This document shows, in pieces, positions 32,846 to 41,237 of a stretch of DNA of 64,000 bases; the first letter of the stretch is position 1; the number at the start of each line of letters is the position of its first letter. The notes under the pieces are model-generated. The model ran no database searches. It was not told the origin of the DNA and was given only the letters and a program-made list of their open reading frames with translations. Made by a program: the position numbers and the translations under genes. Source of the DNA: Anaerolineae bacterium (GTDB taxonomy: Bacteria > Chloroflexota > Anaerolineae > Aggregatilineales > UBA2796); NCBI GenBank assembly GCA_019637555.1, contig JAHBVK010000017.1, forward strand, positions 1-64,000, in the 5' to 3' direction.

Positions 32846-33739
32846 TCACGCCAACGCAAACGCGCGGATCGGGAATGTGCCCATGCCCTTAACCTTCACT
32901 GGCACGGCGAAGAACTTGAATCCCCTATCCGGCAGGCGATCCAAGCCGCACAGATGCTCCACAATCGGGATGTCCGCGCCGAGCAGCGTGCTGTGAACAG
33001 GACGTTCGCCTGTATCGGTGTTGTCGATGTTCATCGAGTCGATGCCCACCAGCGTCGCGCCTGCCTGCACCAGAAAATCAGCGGCGTCGGCGGTCAGATA
33101 GGGATGCCCCTCGAAATAGGCGTCCGTTTTCCAATGCTGATCCCAACCCGTGTGGACGAGCACCGCCTTACCGCGCACTTCGATGTCGGCAAAATCTGCC
33201 CGCGTGATCGCCCTGCCGGATCGTATTGTCCGGCGCAGCATGACACCATCCAGATTGGCGATGGAGGTCATCGGCAGCTCGGATAAATCCTTACCGTGTT
33301 CGTAGCGGTGAAAGGGGCTGTCGATGTACGTGCCTGTGTTCGCTACCATTTCAATCTTGCCGATCTGAAATTCTGTGCCTGCGGCGTAGCGTTTGCGCGA
33401 TTCCTCACGGCTGAGGTAGTCGCAGATGATCGGTGCGGGCAAGCCCTTGTAGGTGATCAAGCCATCTTCGACCACATGACTGCAATCAATGCACGTCTGA
33501 CCACGATCAAGCTGACTCTGATCATCGCGGCGCTTGTGCGGCTCGGTGATGATCGTTTTGTTGAGGATGTGTACCGCACTGACCATCAGCAGACGCATAT
33601 CGCGCACAAGATAATCAGCAAGCGCCTGATCACTGATGTTTTCGCCGTCAATATCGAGCCGGAAATCTTGCCCTTGAATGCCACCGCCGTTACTGAATTC
33701 GATCTCGAAATCGAACTTCACGCGCTTCTGATCGCTCAT
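32846..33739 (-). CDS. Cyclase-family protein with altered metal-binding motif and extra N-terminal domain
   Basis: 297 residues. Residues ~84-297 are the cyclase/KynB-like hydrolase fold ('CIDCSHVVEDGLITYKGLPAP', 'GIDSMNIDNT'). The metal motif H-x-G-T-H-x-D-x-P-x-H reads N134-TGT-Y138-I-D140-SPF-H144, so the first two histidines are replaced while the Asp and last His remain. The first ~70 residues ('FDFEIEFSNGGGIQGQDFRLDIDG') form an additional small domain absent from ordinary kynurenine formamidases. Activity on formylkynurenine is therefore doubtful; another lactone or amide substrate is possible. Confidence 0.82.
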   Translation of the reverse strand: MSDQKRVKFDFEIEFSNGGGIQGQDFRLDIDGENISDQALADYLVRDMRLLMVSAVHILNKTIITEPHKRRDDQSQLDRGQTCIDCSHVVEDGLITYKGLPAPIICDYLSREESRKRYAAGTEFQIGKIEMVANTGTYIDSPFHRYEHGKDLSELPMTSIANLDGVMLRRTIRSGRAITRADFADIEVRGKAVLVHTGWDQHWKTDAYFEGHPYLTADAADFLVQAGATLVGIDSMNIDNTDTGERPVHSTLLGADIPIVEHLCGLDRLPDRGFKFFAVPVKVKGMGTFPIRAFALA

Positions 33740-33826
33740 CTTGATCTCACTGTTGGGATAATTTCGCCGCGATTATAGTCTGCTATCCGAACCAGCGTAA
33801 AGGTACAGGGGCGCGCTGGCGCTGCC

Positions 33827-33892
33827 GAGTTCAAAGTTTGAAAGTTGCAAGTTCAAAGTTAAAGCCAGTAAGCGAGTACAACTTTCCAACTC
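33827..33892. repeat. GTTGAAAGTT inverted array family D, copy 1
   Basis: GAGTTCAAAGTTTGAAAGTT, then GCAAGTTCAAAGTT (to 33860), with the partial opposite strand ACAACTTTCCAACTC at 33878-33892. It runs directly into heptamer copy 6. Confidence 0.7.
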
Positions 33893-33912
33893 ATCACTCG
33901 TTACTCAGCACT
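33892..33912. repeat. Heptamer repeat family B, copy 6 (reverse orientation)
   Basis: CATCACT CGTTACT CAGCACT, three units in phase, ending 22 nt before the -35 box of the MerR gene. Confidence 0.7.
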
Positions 33913-33934
33913 AGTTTTTGGCAAAATTGGGGTC

Positions 33935-33965
33935 TTGACTTAGAGTACACTCTAAGTTGTACACT
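33935..33965 (+). promoter_or_regulatory. MerR-type promoter with 19-nt spacer and palindromic operator
   Basis: TTGACT (33935-33940) and TACACT (33960-33965) are separated by 19 nt, longer than the normal 17, as in MerR-controlled promoters where the activator untwists the spacer. The spacer carries ACTTAGAGT-AC-ACTCTAAGT (33938-33957), a perfect 9-bp inverted repeat with 2-nt centre, like operators of the AdhR/NmlR group. The predicted start, 7 nt past the -10, coincides with ATG 33972. Confidence 0.8.
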
Positions 33966-33971
33966 CCAATT

Positions 33972-34496
33972 ATGACTACAAATACCATGACTACGACTAC
34001 TCCTAACACCGTTTCGACCAGAACAGCGACAAAGACAGTTTCTGCTGTTCCAGCGCCAGTAGCTGCTCCCGCCGCAAGCAACGAGCAGGTACTGCTGACC
34101 ATTCAGCAGGTTGCCGAGGCAACGGGACTGAGTGAGCATACCCTGCGTTACTATGAGCGCGTAGGCTTGATCCACTCGATTGAACGGGCGGATAATGGGC
34201 ATCGCCGCTACACGCAGAACGATATTGGTTGGCTAGACTTCCTGACCAAACTGCGTTCCACTGGCATGTCCATACAGGAAATGCAGCGCTACTCCGAATT
34301 GCAGCGGCAGGGCGACGCCACGCTGCGCGAACGGGTAGAGATGCTCAAGGCGCTGCGCGACAAAGTGGAACGACACATGGAGGAATTGAACGCCAACCTG
34401 AAAATCATCCATTTCAAGATCGACATTTATTCGACCATCATCAACGAGCAGGCGCAGGATCAAGCGCAAGACGATCCCTGTGCGCCACGATCTTGA
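33972..34496 (+). CDS. MerR-family regulator, AdhR/NmlR-like
   Basis: 174 residues from ATG 33972, a Thr/Ala-rich tail of ~36 residues, then the winged helix 'LTIQQVAEATGLSEHTLRYYERVGLIHSIERADNGHRRYTQNDIGWLDFLTKLRSTGMSIQEMQRYSELQRQGD' and a dimerisation coiled coil 'RVEMLKALRDKVERHMEELNANLKIIHFKIDIYSTII'. This is the pattern of aldehyde-responsive AdhR/YyaN-type proteins, though no conserved mid-protein cysteine is present; the only Cys is near the end (DDPCAPRS). The longest frame (33957) starts inside the -10 box, so ATG 33972 is preferred and the mRNA is probably leaderless. Three aldo/keto reductases follow. Confidence 0.88.
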   Translation: MTTNTMTTTTPNTVSTRTATKTVSAVPAPVAAPAASNEQVLLTIQQVAEATGLSEHTLRYYERVGLIHSIERADNGHRRYTQNDIGWLDFLTKLRSTGMSIQEMQRYSELQRQGDATLRERVEMLKALRDKVERHMEELNANLKIIHFKIDIYSTIINEQAQDQAQDDPCAPRS

Positions 34497-34645
34497 TCTG
34501 ATAGCTTAAACTGACACCCTAACTCAGCACGCCACCTCGCCCTCCAGCGCCATCGTTCTGTGTCTGCCTTACCTTCGCTGACTGCGCGTTCATAATGATG
34601 GACGCATGATCTGCCTTTGAATATTCATCTTGAGGAGCATTTTTC

Positions 34646-35650
34646 ATGACCGACGCGACATCAACAACTGTTTTTTACCGCGCACTGGGACGTTCCGGCA
34701 TCCAGATCAGCGCAATGGGCTTGGGCTGCTGGGCGATGGGCGGTCCGTTCTGGCGCGGCGATAAGGCGGTTGGCTGGGGCGATGTGGATGACAGTGAAAC
34801 CACGCGCGGCATCCATCGCGGTTTGGAATTGGGCGTCAACTTCTTCGATACCGCTGATGTTTATGGCACAGGGCACAGCGAGGAAGTACTCGGTGAAGCA
34901 CTGAAAGGTCGCCGCGACAAAGCAGTGATCGCCACCAAGTTCGGCAACACCTTCGATCCGGTGACCAAGCAAGGATTAGGGGCTGATGCTTCGCCCGCCT
35001 ACATCCGCCAAGCCTGCGATGCCTCGTTACAGCGCCTGCAAACCGATTACATCGATCTCTATCAACTGCACCTTGGCGGTTACGATCTGGATAAGGCGGC
35101 GGAAGTGCGCGAGACGCTGGAAGAACTGGTCAAGGCGGGCAAAATCCGTGCCTATGGCTGGAGCACCGACGATCCGGCACGCGCCCGCCTCTTCGCGGAA
35201 GGCGAACACTGCGCGGCGGTTCAGGTGAATTGGAACGTGCTAGAAGATGCAGCGGAGATGAAAGCGGTGTGCGAACAGTTCAATCTAGCGGCGATCAATC
35301 GCGGTCCGCTGGCGATGGGACTGCTAACAGGCAAATACAGCGCCAATAGCACCTTGCCCGGTAACGATGTGCGTGGTGAAAACAGCCCCGCATGGATGCA
35401 GTTATTTAAGGATGGCAAGCCGAATCCTGTCTACCTGAAGCAGTTGGAAGCCGTGCGCGAGATTTTGACCAGCGGCGGACGCAGCTTAGCGCAGGGAGCG
35501 CTGGCGTGGTTGTGGGCACGCAGCCCGCTGACCATCCCGATCCCCGGCTTCAAGACCGTCGCACAGGTGAATGAGAACGTCGGCGCGATGAAGTTTGGTC
35601 CGCTGACAGCAGACCAGATGCAGCAGATCGACAGCGTGTTAGTTCGTTAA
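34646..35650 (+). CDS. Aldo/keto reductase (first of three)
   Basis: 334 residues, TIM-barrel aldo/keto reductase. Catalytic tetrad elements: D and Y in 'FFDTADVYGTGHSEEVLGEAL', K in 'VIATKFGNTF', H in 'DYIDLYQLHLGG'. Cofactor-binding end 'LTIPIPGFKTVAQVNENV'. It reduces aldehydes or ketones with NADPH. It is 150 nt downstream of the MerR gene, and GAGGAG lies before ATG 34646. It is about as different from the next two as separate families usually are, so the three are not recent duplicates. Confidence 0.92.
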   Translation: MTDATSTTVFYRALGRSGIQISAMGLGCWAMGGPFWRGDKAVGWGDVDDSETTRGIHRGLELGVNFFDTADVYGTGHSEEVLGEALKGRRDKAVIATKFGNTFDPVTKQGLGADASPAYIRQACDASLQRLQTDYIDLYQLHLGGYDLDKAAEVRETLEELVKAGKIRAYGWSTDDPARARLFAEGEHCAAVQVNWNVLEDAAEMKAVCEQFNLAAINRGPLAMGLLTGKYSANSTLPGNDVRGENSPAWMQLFKDGKPNPVYLKQLEAVREILTSGGRSLAQGALAWLWARSPLTIPIPGFKTVAQVNENVGAMKFGPLTADQMQQIDSVLVR

Positions 35651-35706
35651 GGGTTGCCTCATTAGCCAGTTCACTAGTTTTCGCTAGTTATTAGGAGTCT
35701 AGAACA

Positions 35707-36675
35707 GTGGAGTACAACTTTTTAGGGCGCACCGGCTTGAAGGTCAGTCAGTTGTGTTTGGGAACCATGAACTTCGGTCCCGAAACCAGCGAAGCTGACG
35801 CCTATCAGATTATGGACAGCGCACTGGAAAACGGCGTCAATTTCTTCGATACCGCTAACGTCTACGGGCGCAAGAAAGGCGAAGGTGTCACCGAGAACAT
35901 CATCGGGCGCTGGTTCGCGCAGGGTGGCGGACGCCGCGAAAAGGTGGTCATCGCTACCAAAGTTTACGGCACGATGGGCGATTGGCCCAACGAGAACCGC
36001 CTCTCCGCGCTCAATATCAAGCGGGCGGTTGAGGGTAGTTTGCGCCGGATGCAAACCGATCACATCGATCTGTATCAGATGCACCACATTGACCGCAACA
36101 CGCCGTGGGATGAAATCTGGCAGGCGATGGAAGTGCTGGTGACACAGGGCAAAGTGCTCTACGTGGGCAGCAGTAATTTCGCCGCATGGCATATCGTACA
36201 GGCGAACGAAGCCGCCAAGCGCCGTAACTTCCTCGGCTTGGTCTCCGAGCAGAGCCTGTACAATCTGCTGGAGCGCACCATCGAGCTGGAAGTCGTGCCC
36301 GCCTGCGAAGCGTATGGCGTCGGGATCATCCCGTGGAGTCCGCTGTCGCAGATTCTCGGCGGGGCGCTGCAAAAAGCGAATGAAGGTCGCCGCGCCAGTG
36401 AAGATCAACAGAAAAAGATCGAAAAGTATCGCCCGCAGTTGGAACGCTGGGAAAAATTCTGTGCGGAGCTAGGGGAAGCGCCCGCTGCCGTAGCGCTGGC
36501 ATGGCTGCTGCACAACAAAGTGGTCACCGCGCCGATCATCGGTCCACGCACGCTGGATCAGTTCACCGGCAGTCTGCGCGCGGTGGAGATCAAGCTGACG
36601 CCGGAGCAGTTGAAGACGATTGATGACATCTTCCCCGGTCCGGGCGGCACTGCACCAGAAGCGTATGCGTGGTAA
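35707..36675 (+). CDS. Aldo/keto reductase (second of three)
   Basis: 322 residues of the YajO/Kv-beta-like group: 'FFDTANVYGRKKGEGVTENIIGRWFAQGGGRREKVVIATKVYG' with catalytic D, Y and K, and 'DHIDLYQMHHIDRNTPWDEIWQAME' with the histidine. The NADP-binding end is 'VTAPIIGPRTLDQF'. The start is GTG 35707, with AGGAG about 10 nt upstream. It lies 56 nt after the first reductase, probably in the same transcript. Confidence 0.92.
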   Translation: MEYNFLGRTGLKVSQLCLGTMNFGPETSEADAYQIMDSALENGVNFFDTANVYGRKKGEGVTENIIGRWFAQGGGRREKVVIATKVYGTMGDWPNENRLSALNIKRAVEGSLRRMQTDHIDLYQMHHIDRNTPWDEIWQAMEVLVTQGKVLYVGSSNFAAWHIVQANEAAKRRNFLGLVSEQSLYNLLERTIELEVVPACEAYGVGIIPWSPLSQILGGALQKANEGRRASEDQQKKIEKYRPQLERWEKFCAELGEAPAAVALAWLLHNKVVTAPIIGPRTLDQFTGSLRAVEIKLTPEQLKTIDDIFPGPGGTAPEAYAW

Positions 36676-36736
36676 CTGCCCTCAGCATTGCCACATTCTA
36701 ACCAGCAAGCATTAAGCTACCAAGCAACCATCCTGC

Positions 36737-36775
36737 ATCCCCTCTCCGTTGACGGAGAGGGGAAAGGGGTGAGGT
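36737..36775. repeat. CCCCTCTCC hairpin, family C-like
   Basis: CCCCTCTCCGT-TG-ACGGAGAGGGG with a flanking AAAGGGGTGAGG. The stem core resembles family C, but the loop GAGTACAG is lacking, and it lies in reverse orientation between the second and third reductase genes. Confidence 0.55.
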
Positions 36776-36812
36776 AAAGCTTTTCGCACTTCTCTGAAAG
36801 GAAAACCGCATA

Positions 36813-37808
36813 ATGAATACTCGTCGAATGGGCAAGACAGGACTCTCGGTTAGTGAACTGTGCCTCGGAGCCATGACCTTCGGGCGCGAAAGCACCGAGG
36901 ACATCAGCAATGAGATGCTGAATCGCTTCGTGGAGGCGGGCGGCAACTTCATTGACACGGCGGATGCCTACAGCGCGGGCGTCTCGGAAGAGATTTTGGG
37001 TCGCTGGCTTAAGAGCAAACAGCGTCACGAACTGGTGATCGCCACTAAAGTGCGCTGGGGTACGCGTGAGGGTGCAAATAACGCGGGCTTGAGTCGTAAG
37101 CATATCCTTGACGCGGTGGAAGGCAGCCTGCGCCGCCTCGGTACGGATTACCTCGATCTGTATCAGGTTCACATGTGGGACCCCTACACGCCGATTGAGG
37201 AAACGCTGCGGACGCTGGACGGCTTGCTGCGCGATGGCAAAGTGCGCTATCTGGGCGTTAGCAACTTCAGCGGCTGGCAGTTGCAGAAGGCAATCGACAT
37301 CAGCAAGCAGATGGGATGGGAGCAGTTCACCTGCCTACAACCACTGTACAACTTGCTGGATCGGGAATTGGAATGGGAGCTTATGCCCATCTGCCTGAAC
37401 GAAGGTTTGGGCATCATCCCGTGGAGTCCGCTGCGCGGCGGCTGGCTCAGTGGCAAGTATCAGCGCGGCATGTCGGCTGCACCCGAAGGCACGCGCGTTG
37501 AGGAGGCAGAACGTCGGGGCTGGACGGAAGGCTGGAGTGTTTACGGCAACGAGCATACATGGGGCGTGATCGATGCGCTGGAGGCGGTGGGCAAGGAAGC
37601 GGGCAAATCGGTGGCGCAGGTGGCATTAAACTGGCTGCTACAGCGTCCCGGCGTTACCGCGCCGATCATCGGGGCGCGCACAATGGCACAGTTCGAGGAT
37701 AACATGGGTGCGACAGGCTGGTCACTCAGCACTGATCAGATGGAACGGTTGAATAAGGCTAGTGCCAAAACACTGCCCTATCCGTACAACTACCTGAGCA
37801 CGCTATAA
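36813..37808 (+). CDS. Aldo/keto reductase (third of three)
   Basis: 331 residues: '[38 protein letters not shown]' (catalytic D, Y, K) and '[47 protein letters not shown]' (H and the usual following segment), ending '[18 protein letters not shown]'. It is related to YghZ/YajO-type reductases. AAAGGA lies upstream of ATG 36813. With the two preceding genes it forms a plausible detoxification cassette under the MerR regulator. Confidence 0.92.
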   Translation: MNTRRMGKTGLSVSELCLGAMTFGRESTEDISNEMLNRFVEAGGNFIDTADAYSAGVSEEILGRWLKSKQRHELVIATKVRWGTREGANNAGLSRKHILDAVEGSLRRLGTDYLDLYQVHMWDPYTPIEETLRTLDGLLRDGKVRYLGVSNFSGWQLQKAIDISKQMGWEQFTCLQPLYNLLDRELEWELMPICLNEGLGIIPWSPLRGGWLSGKYQRGMSAAPEGTRVEEAERRGWTEGWSVYGNEHTWGVIDALEAVGKEAGKSVAQVALNWLLQRPGVTAPIIGARTMAQFEDNMGATGWSLSTDQMERLNKASAKTLPYPYNYLSTL

Positions 37809-37986
37809 ATCAAGCAATAGTTCCAGCGAAATTTGGTCTGCTGCACAAGGTTACGGAATGCCTCACACCGACAATAGTAGTTCACCCCGTGTAAATGTGG
37901 GCAGACCAACAAGCATAGGCTGATAAAAGCACTAGCATGCCTGTCATCAACTACCTTATTCGAGCGTTAGAGCCGTTAGCTCCCGA

Positions 37987-38586
37987 TCAAAACTGGAACT
38001 GCACCATGAAGGCGGTCAGCGTTTCCAGCGAGTCGGTTTGGATGTCGAAGAACCAGCGCTCTCTACTCCAAGCAAAACGCACATCATTTGGTTTCACGTC
38101 GAGGTAGTAGCTCTTGCCATAGTCGCTGCCGATGATCCGTTCCGCTTCGGAGGCTGGTCCGCGCGCCTGCCGGATCAGATCGACGGCATATTGGGCGGCG
38201 GGGACATTGACCGCTTGTCGTCCCGAAATTTGCAGTGTCTGCCCGCTAAACTGATAATGTGCCGTGTAGCCTGCTTCCAGCGATCCACTGACATCGGTGA
38301 GGGTGAAATCACCGACATAGGTGGGCAGCAGTTCGTAGACAGTGGTGGCGATGGGGACGGGGCGCGCCAGCGTGTTATAGGGTCCGGTGGGACTGTTGGC
38401 ATTGATCTCCGATTTGCTGCCCGTCTGGCTGACCACCACCAGCACCAGCAGAGCGATCACCACGATGCCAACGACGACAGCCGACGCAGCGGCAAGGATC
38501 ATAATGGTGGTGTCGTTCGGTGGCGGCGCTTTGGGTGTTGATGTCGATGCTGGTGCTGCTTCTACTGCTTGCTGCTGATCAGTCAT
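37987..38586 (-). CDS. Single-pass membrane protein, function unknown
   Basis: 199 residues from ATG 38586, chosen because GAGGTG lies 6 nt upstream. A Pro/Ala/Ser-rich cytoplasmic N-terminus (~26 residues), one membrane helix (about 27-52) and an exported domain of ~145 residues ('YELLPTYVGDFTLTDVSGSLEAGYTAHYQFSGQTLQISGRQAVNVPAAQYAVDLIR'). The exported part looks like a small beta-rich domain; no family is recognised. It is divergent from the ABC transporter genes. Confidence 0.7.
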   Translation of the reverse strand: MTDQQQAVEAAPASTSTPKAPPPNDTTIMILAAASAVVVGIVVIALLVLVVVSQTGSKSEINANSPTGPYNTLARPVPIATTVYELLPTYVGDFTLTDVSGSLEAGYTAHYQFSGQTLQISGRQAVNVPAAQYAVDLIRQARGPASEAERIIGSDYGKSYYLDVKPNDVRFAWSRERWFFDIQTDSLETLTAFMVQFQF

Positions 38587-38735
38587 ACCTGCCACCTCTA
38601 CAACTCCAGATGCCCTGCAAGTACAGCGTGTTATCGCTGCTAAAATCCCCAATAATCTTACGTGGCGGCGCAACCGCCGAACATCCCTATCCGTAAACAG
38701 TTTTAGGTCTGGTACTCAGAAGGACTTCTAAAACC

Positions 38736-39704
38736 ATGCCACCAATTGTCGAAATCCGCAATCTCAAAAAGCGTTACGCGCCAACTGCCGGTCAGAAAGA
38801 AGGGCAGTATGCCGTTAAGGGCGTCAATCTGACCATTGAGCGCGGTGAAATTTTCAGTCTGCTCGGACCGAACGGCGCAGGAAAAACCACAACCATCAGC
38901 ATGATGTGCGGCTTGCTGGCACCCACCGAAGGCGATGTCAGCATCGGCGGGCACTCGATCATCCGCGATCCGATTGCCGTTAAGCGGATGCTGGGCGTGG
39001 TGCCGCAGGAGATCGCGCTGTATCCGCAGCTATCGGCGCGGCAAAACCTCGAATTCTTCGGCAAGATGTACGGATTAGGCGGCACAGAATTGGCGAAACG
39101 CTGCGACGATGTGCTGGAAGTGATCGGGCTGCGAGATCGGCAGAAAGAGCGCGTCGATTCGTATTCCGGCGGCATGAAGCGGCGGGTCAACATTGGCGTG
39201 GGACTGCTGCATAAGCCGGAACTGGTGATCATGGATGAGCCGACGGTGGGCATCGATCCGCAGAGCCGCCGCAATATCCTCGACACCGTCAAGAGCCTGA
39301 ACCAGCAAGGCATGACGGTGCTGTACACGACCCATTACATTGAAGAAGCAGAAGAACTTAGTGATCGCGTGGGAATCATCGATCATGGCGAGATCATCGC
39401 GCTGGGCAAGCAGGGCGATCTGATCCTGAAGGTGGGCGAGAAAGACGTGCTGCTAATCAAGGTCGGTGAGGTGGCGGCGAAGGCGGTTGATCTGCTGCAT
39501 GGTGTGGCGGGGATCGACGGGGTGACACTGGCGGATGGTGGTTCTGATACGGTGCGTGTGCTAGCGGGGCGTGGTCGCGCTGCGCTGCCTCAGGTGATCA
39601 AGACACTAGATGATAACGGCATCTCGATCCAGACGGTGGAAGTTCGCGAACCGAACCTCGAAGCAGTGTTCTTGCAGCTCACGGGGCGTGCGCTGAGAGA
39701 CTAG
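38736..39704 (+). CDS. DrrA-type ABC transporter ATPase
   Basis: 322 residues. Walker A 'GPNGAGKTTTISMMCGLLAP', Q-loop in 'GVVPQEIALYP', signature 'DSYSGGMKRRVNIGVGLLHKPELVIMDEPTVGIDPQSRR' with Walker B, and the H-loop 'YTTHYIEEAEELSDRVGIIDHG'. A C-terminal extension of ~85 residues is typical of the DrrA/NodI/CcmA group. It powers export of a lipid, drug or polysaccharide with the two downstream permeases. Its TAG stop (39702-39704) overlaps the first unit of heptamer copy 7. Confidence 0.93.
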   Translation: MPPIVEIRNLKKRYAPTAGQKEGQYAVKGVNLTIERGEIFSLLGPNGAGKTTTISMMCGLLAPTEGDVSIGGHSIIRDPIAVKRMLGVVPQEIALYPQLSARQNLEFFGKMYGLGGTELAKRCDDVLEVIGLRDRQKERVDSYSGGMKRRVNIGVGLLHKPELVIMDEPTVGIDPQSRRNILDTVKSLNQQGMTVLYTTHYIEEAEELSDRVGIIDHGEIIALGKQGDLILKVGEKDVLLIKVGEVAAKAVDLLHGVAGIDGVTLADGGSDTVRVLAGRGRAALPQVIKTLDDNGISIQTVEVREPNLEAVFLQLTGRALRD

Positions 39705-39737
39705 TGCTGAGTGCTGAGTAACGAGTGCTGAGTGCTG
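39703..39737. repeat. Heptamer repeat family B, copy 7
   Basis: AGTGCTG AGTGCTG AGTAACG AGTGCTG AGTGCTG, five units in phase. The preceding T plus the first two bases form the TAG stop codon of the ATPase gene. Looser AGTGCTA units continue to about 39763. Confidence 0.8.
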
Positions 39738-39809
39738 AGGAAGATAGTGCTACAAGTGCTAAGAGTGGCTGATGTCGGTTGCACACGCACACGCTAGGGG
39801 AATGATTGT

Positions 39810-41114
39810 ATGGACATACGAAAAATACTGACTATTGCGTGGAAAGATATTTATTCCACGTTCACAGATCGCAGCTTGCTGCTGATCATGATCGCGGCTC
39901 CACTGGCGCTGACGGCGATCATCGGGGCGGCGTTCAGCGGTTTCACCAGCGGCAGTAACGATGTGCCAATTCAGAATATCGAAACTGCTGTCGTCAATGA
40001 GGACGAAGGAGCGCAAATTTTCATCAGCCGCCTCAATTACGGCGACATCATCAGCTCGATCCTCGTGCCGACGGAAGGCACAACGCCCGATCCAAACAAT
40101 ACGCTGTGGAAATTGATCAAAGCGCAGAAGATGACCCGCGAGCAGGCGATTGAGGCAGTGAACACGGGCAAGATCACGGCGGCGATCTTGATCCCGAAGG
40201 ATTTTTCCGCCTCGCTAAACCCACTGATGGAGAAGCCGACAGGCACGACGATCACGCTGTACCGCGATGCTGGTGCTCCGGTGACGGCGAATATCGTCAG
40301 CAGCGTGGTGCGCGGCATCGTCAACCAGATCACGGCAGGTAACGTCGCTGTCTTCGCCGCCGGAGAAGTCGATCCGCTGCTTAAGACGCAGGCACAGCAA
40401 ATTTCGGAGAAGATGCAGCAGGCAGGCGCGACGCCACCGATCAGCGTCAACGTGGTATCAGTATCGGCGCAGGCGGCGGCTAATTCGCAAAGCAGTTTTA
40501 ATCCGCTGCAATATTTTGCGCCTTCGATGGCGGTATTCTTCCTCACTTTTACGATGCTTGGGGGCGCTTCCTCGATCATTGAGGAGCAGAAGGCGTGGAC
40601 GCTGCAGCGCTTGATCAGTTCCCCGACGTCGTCATCGACGGTACTGGCGGGTAAGCTGGCTGGAACTTACGGCACCGGCTTATTCCAACTCTCGGTGCTA
40701 ATCGTGCTGATGTCGCTGCTGAGTCCGATCCTTGGCGCGAAGCAGGCGGTATGGGGTAACGATCCGCTGGCAATAGCGCTGCTGACGGTAATCACGGTGC
40801 TGGGCGCAACCGGACTCGGATCGCTGATCGCGGCGCTGGCACGCACACCGGAACAGGCGAATACCTATGGCAGCGCATTCCTGACCCTGCAAGGCTTAGT
40901 CGGTGGCGCGTTTTTCAATGTGTGGACAGTTCCGGTGCTCGGCACGCTGACCAAGTTCACTATTAACTACTGGGCAGTAGAGGGTTATACCAAGCTGGCG
41001 AACGGCGGCGGACTCGCTGACGTGCTGCCGAATATGGCGGCGCTGCTGGTGTTCTTCGTGGTCGGCTTCGGGATCGCTATTTTCCTATTCAATCGGCGTA
41101 TTCGCACGAGCTAG
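39810..41114 (+). CDS. ABC-2 type transporter permease (first)
   Basis: 434 residues: one N-terminal helix (about 23-43), a large exported loop of ~200 residues ('AVVNEDEGAQIFISRLNYGDIISSILVP', 'GKITAAILIPKDFSASL') and five C-terminal helices ('PSMAVFFLTFTMLGGASSIIEEQKAWTLQRLISSP' onward). This is the YhgE/YhfK-like ABC-2 permease layout. It likely pairs with the permease at 41238 as a heterodimer under the single ATPase. Its TAG stop is the first three bases of family C copy 4. Confidence 0.92.
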   Translation: MDIRKILTIAWKDIYSTFTDRSLLLIMIAAPLALTAIIGAAFSGFTSGSNDVPIQNIETAVVNEDEGAQIFISRLNYGDIISSILVPTEGTTPDPNNTLWKLIKAQKMTREQAIEAVNTGKITAAILIPKDFSASLNPLMEKPTGTTITLYRDAGAPVTANIVSSVVRGIVNQITAGNVAVFAAGEVDPLLKTQAQQISEKMQQAGATPPISVNVVSVSAQAAANSQSSFNPLQYFAPSMAVFFLTFTMLGGASSIIEEQKAWTLQRLISSPTSSSTVLAGKLAGTYGTGLFQLSVLIVLMSLLSPILGAKQAVWGNDPLAIALLTVITVLGATGLGSLIAALARTPEQANTYGSAFLTLQGLVGGAFFNVWTVPVLGTLTKFTINYWAVEGYTKLANGGGLADVLPNMAALLVFFVVGFGIAIFLFNRRIRTS

Positions 41115-41170
41115 CCTCACCCCCTGCCCCCTCTCCAATCCGAGTACAGATTAGGAGAGGGGGAACCGAG
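41112..41170. repeat. Pyrimidine-rich hairpin repeat family C, copy 4
   Basis: TAGCCTCACCCCCTGCCCCC, TCTCCAATCCGAGTACAG, ATTAGGAGAGGGGGAACC. Its first three bases are the stop codon of the upstream permease gene. Confidence 0.87.
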
Positions 41171-41237
41171 GGGCGGCGATCAGGAATTGTGGGCACTCAT
41201 CATATTTTCAGCAGTTCAGCACTCTTAAGGAGTGGCT

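Noticed and set aside
32768..33286. 172-codon plus-strand frame antisense to the cyclase gene
   Set aside because: The minus-strand protein has clear family motifs; the plus-strand frame has none.
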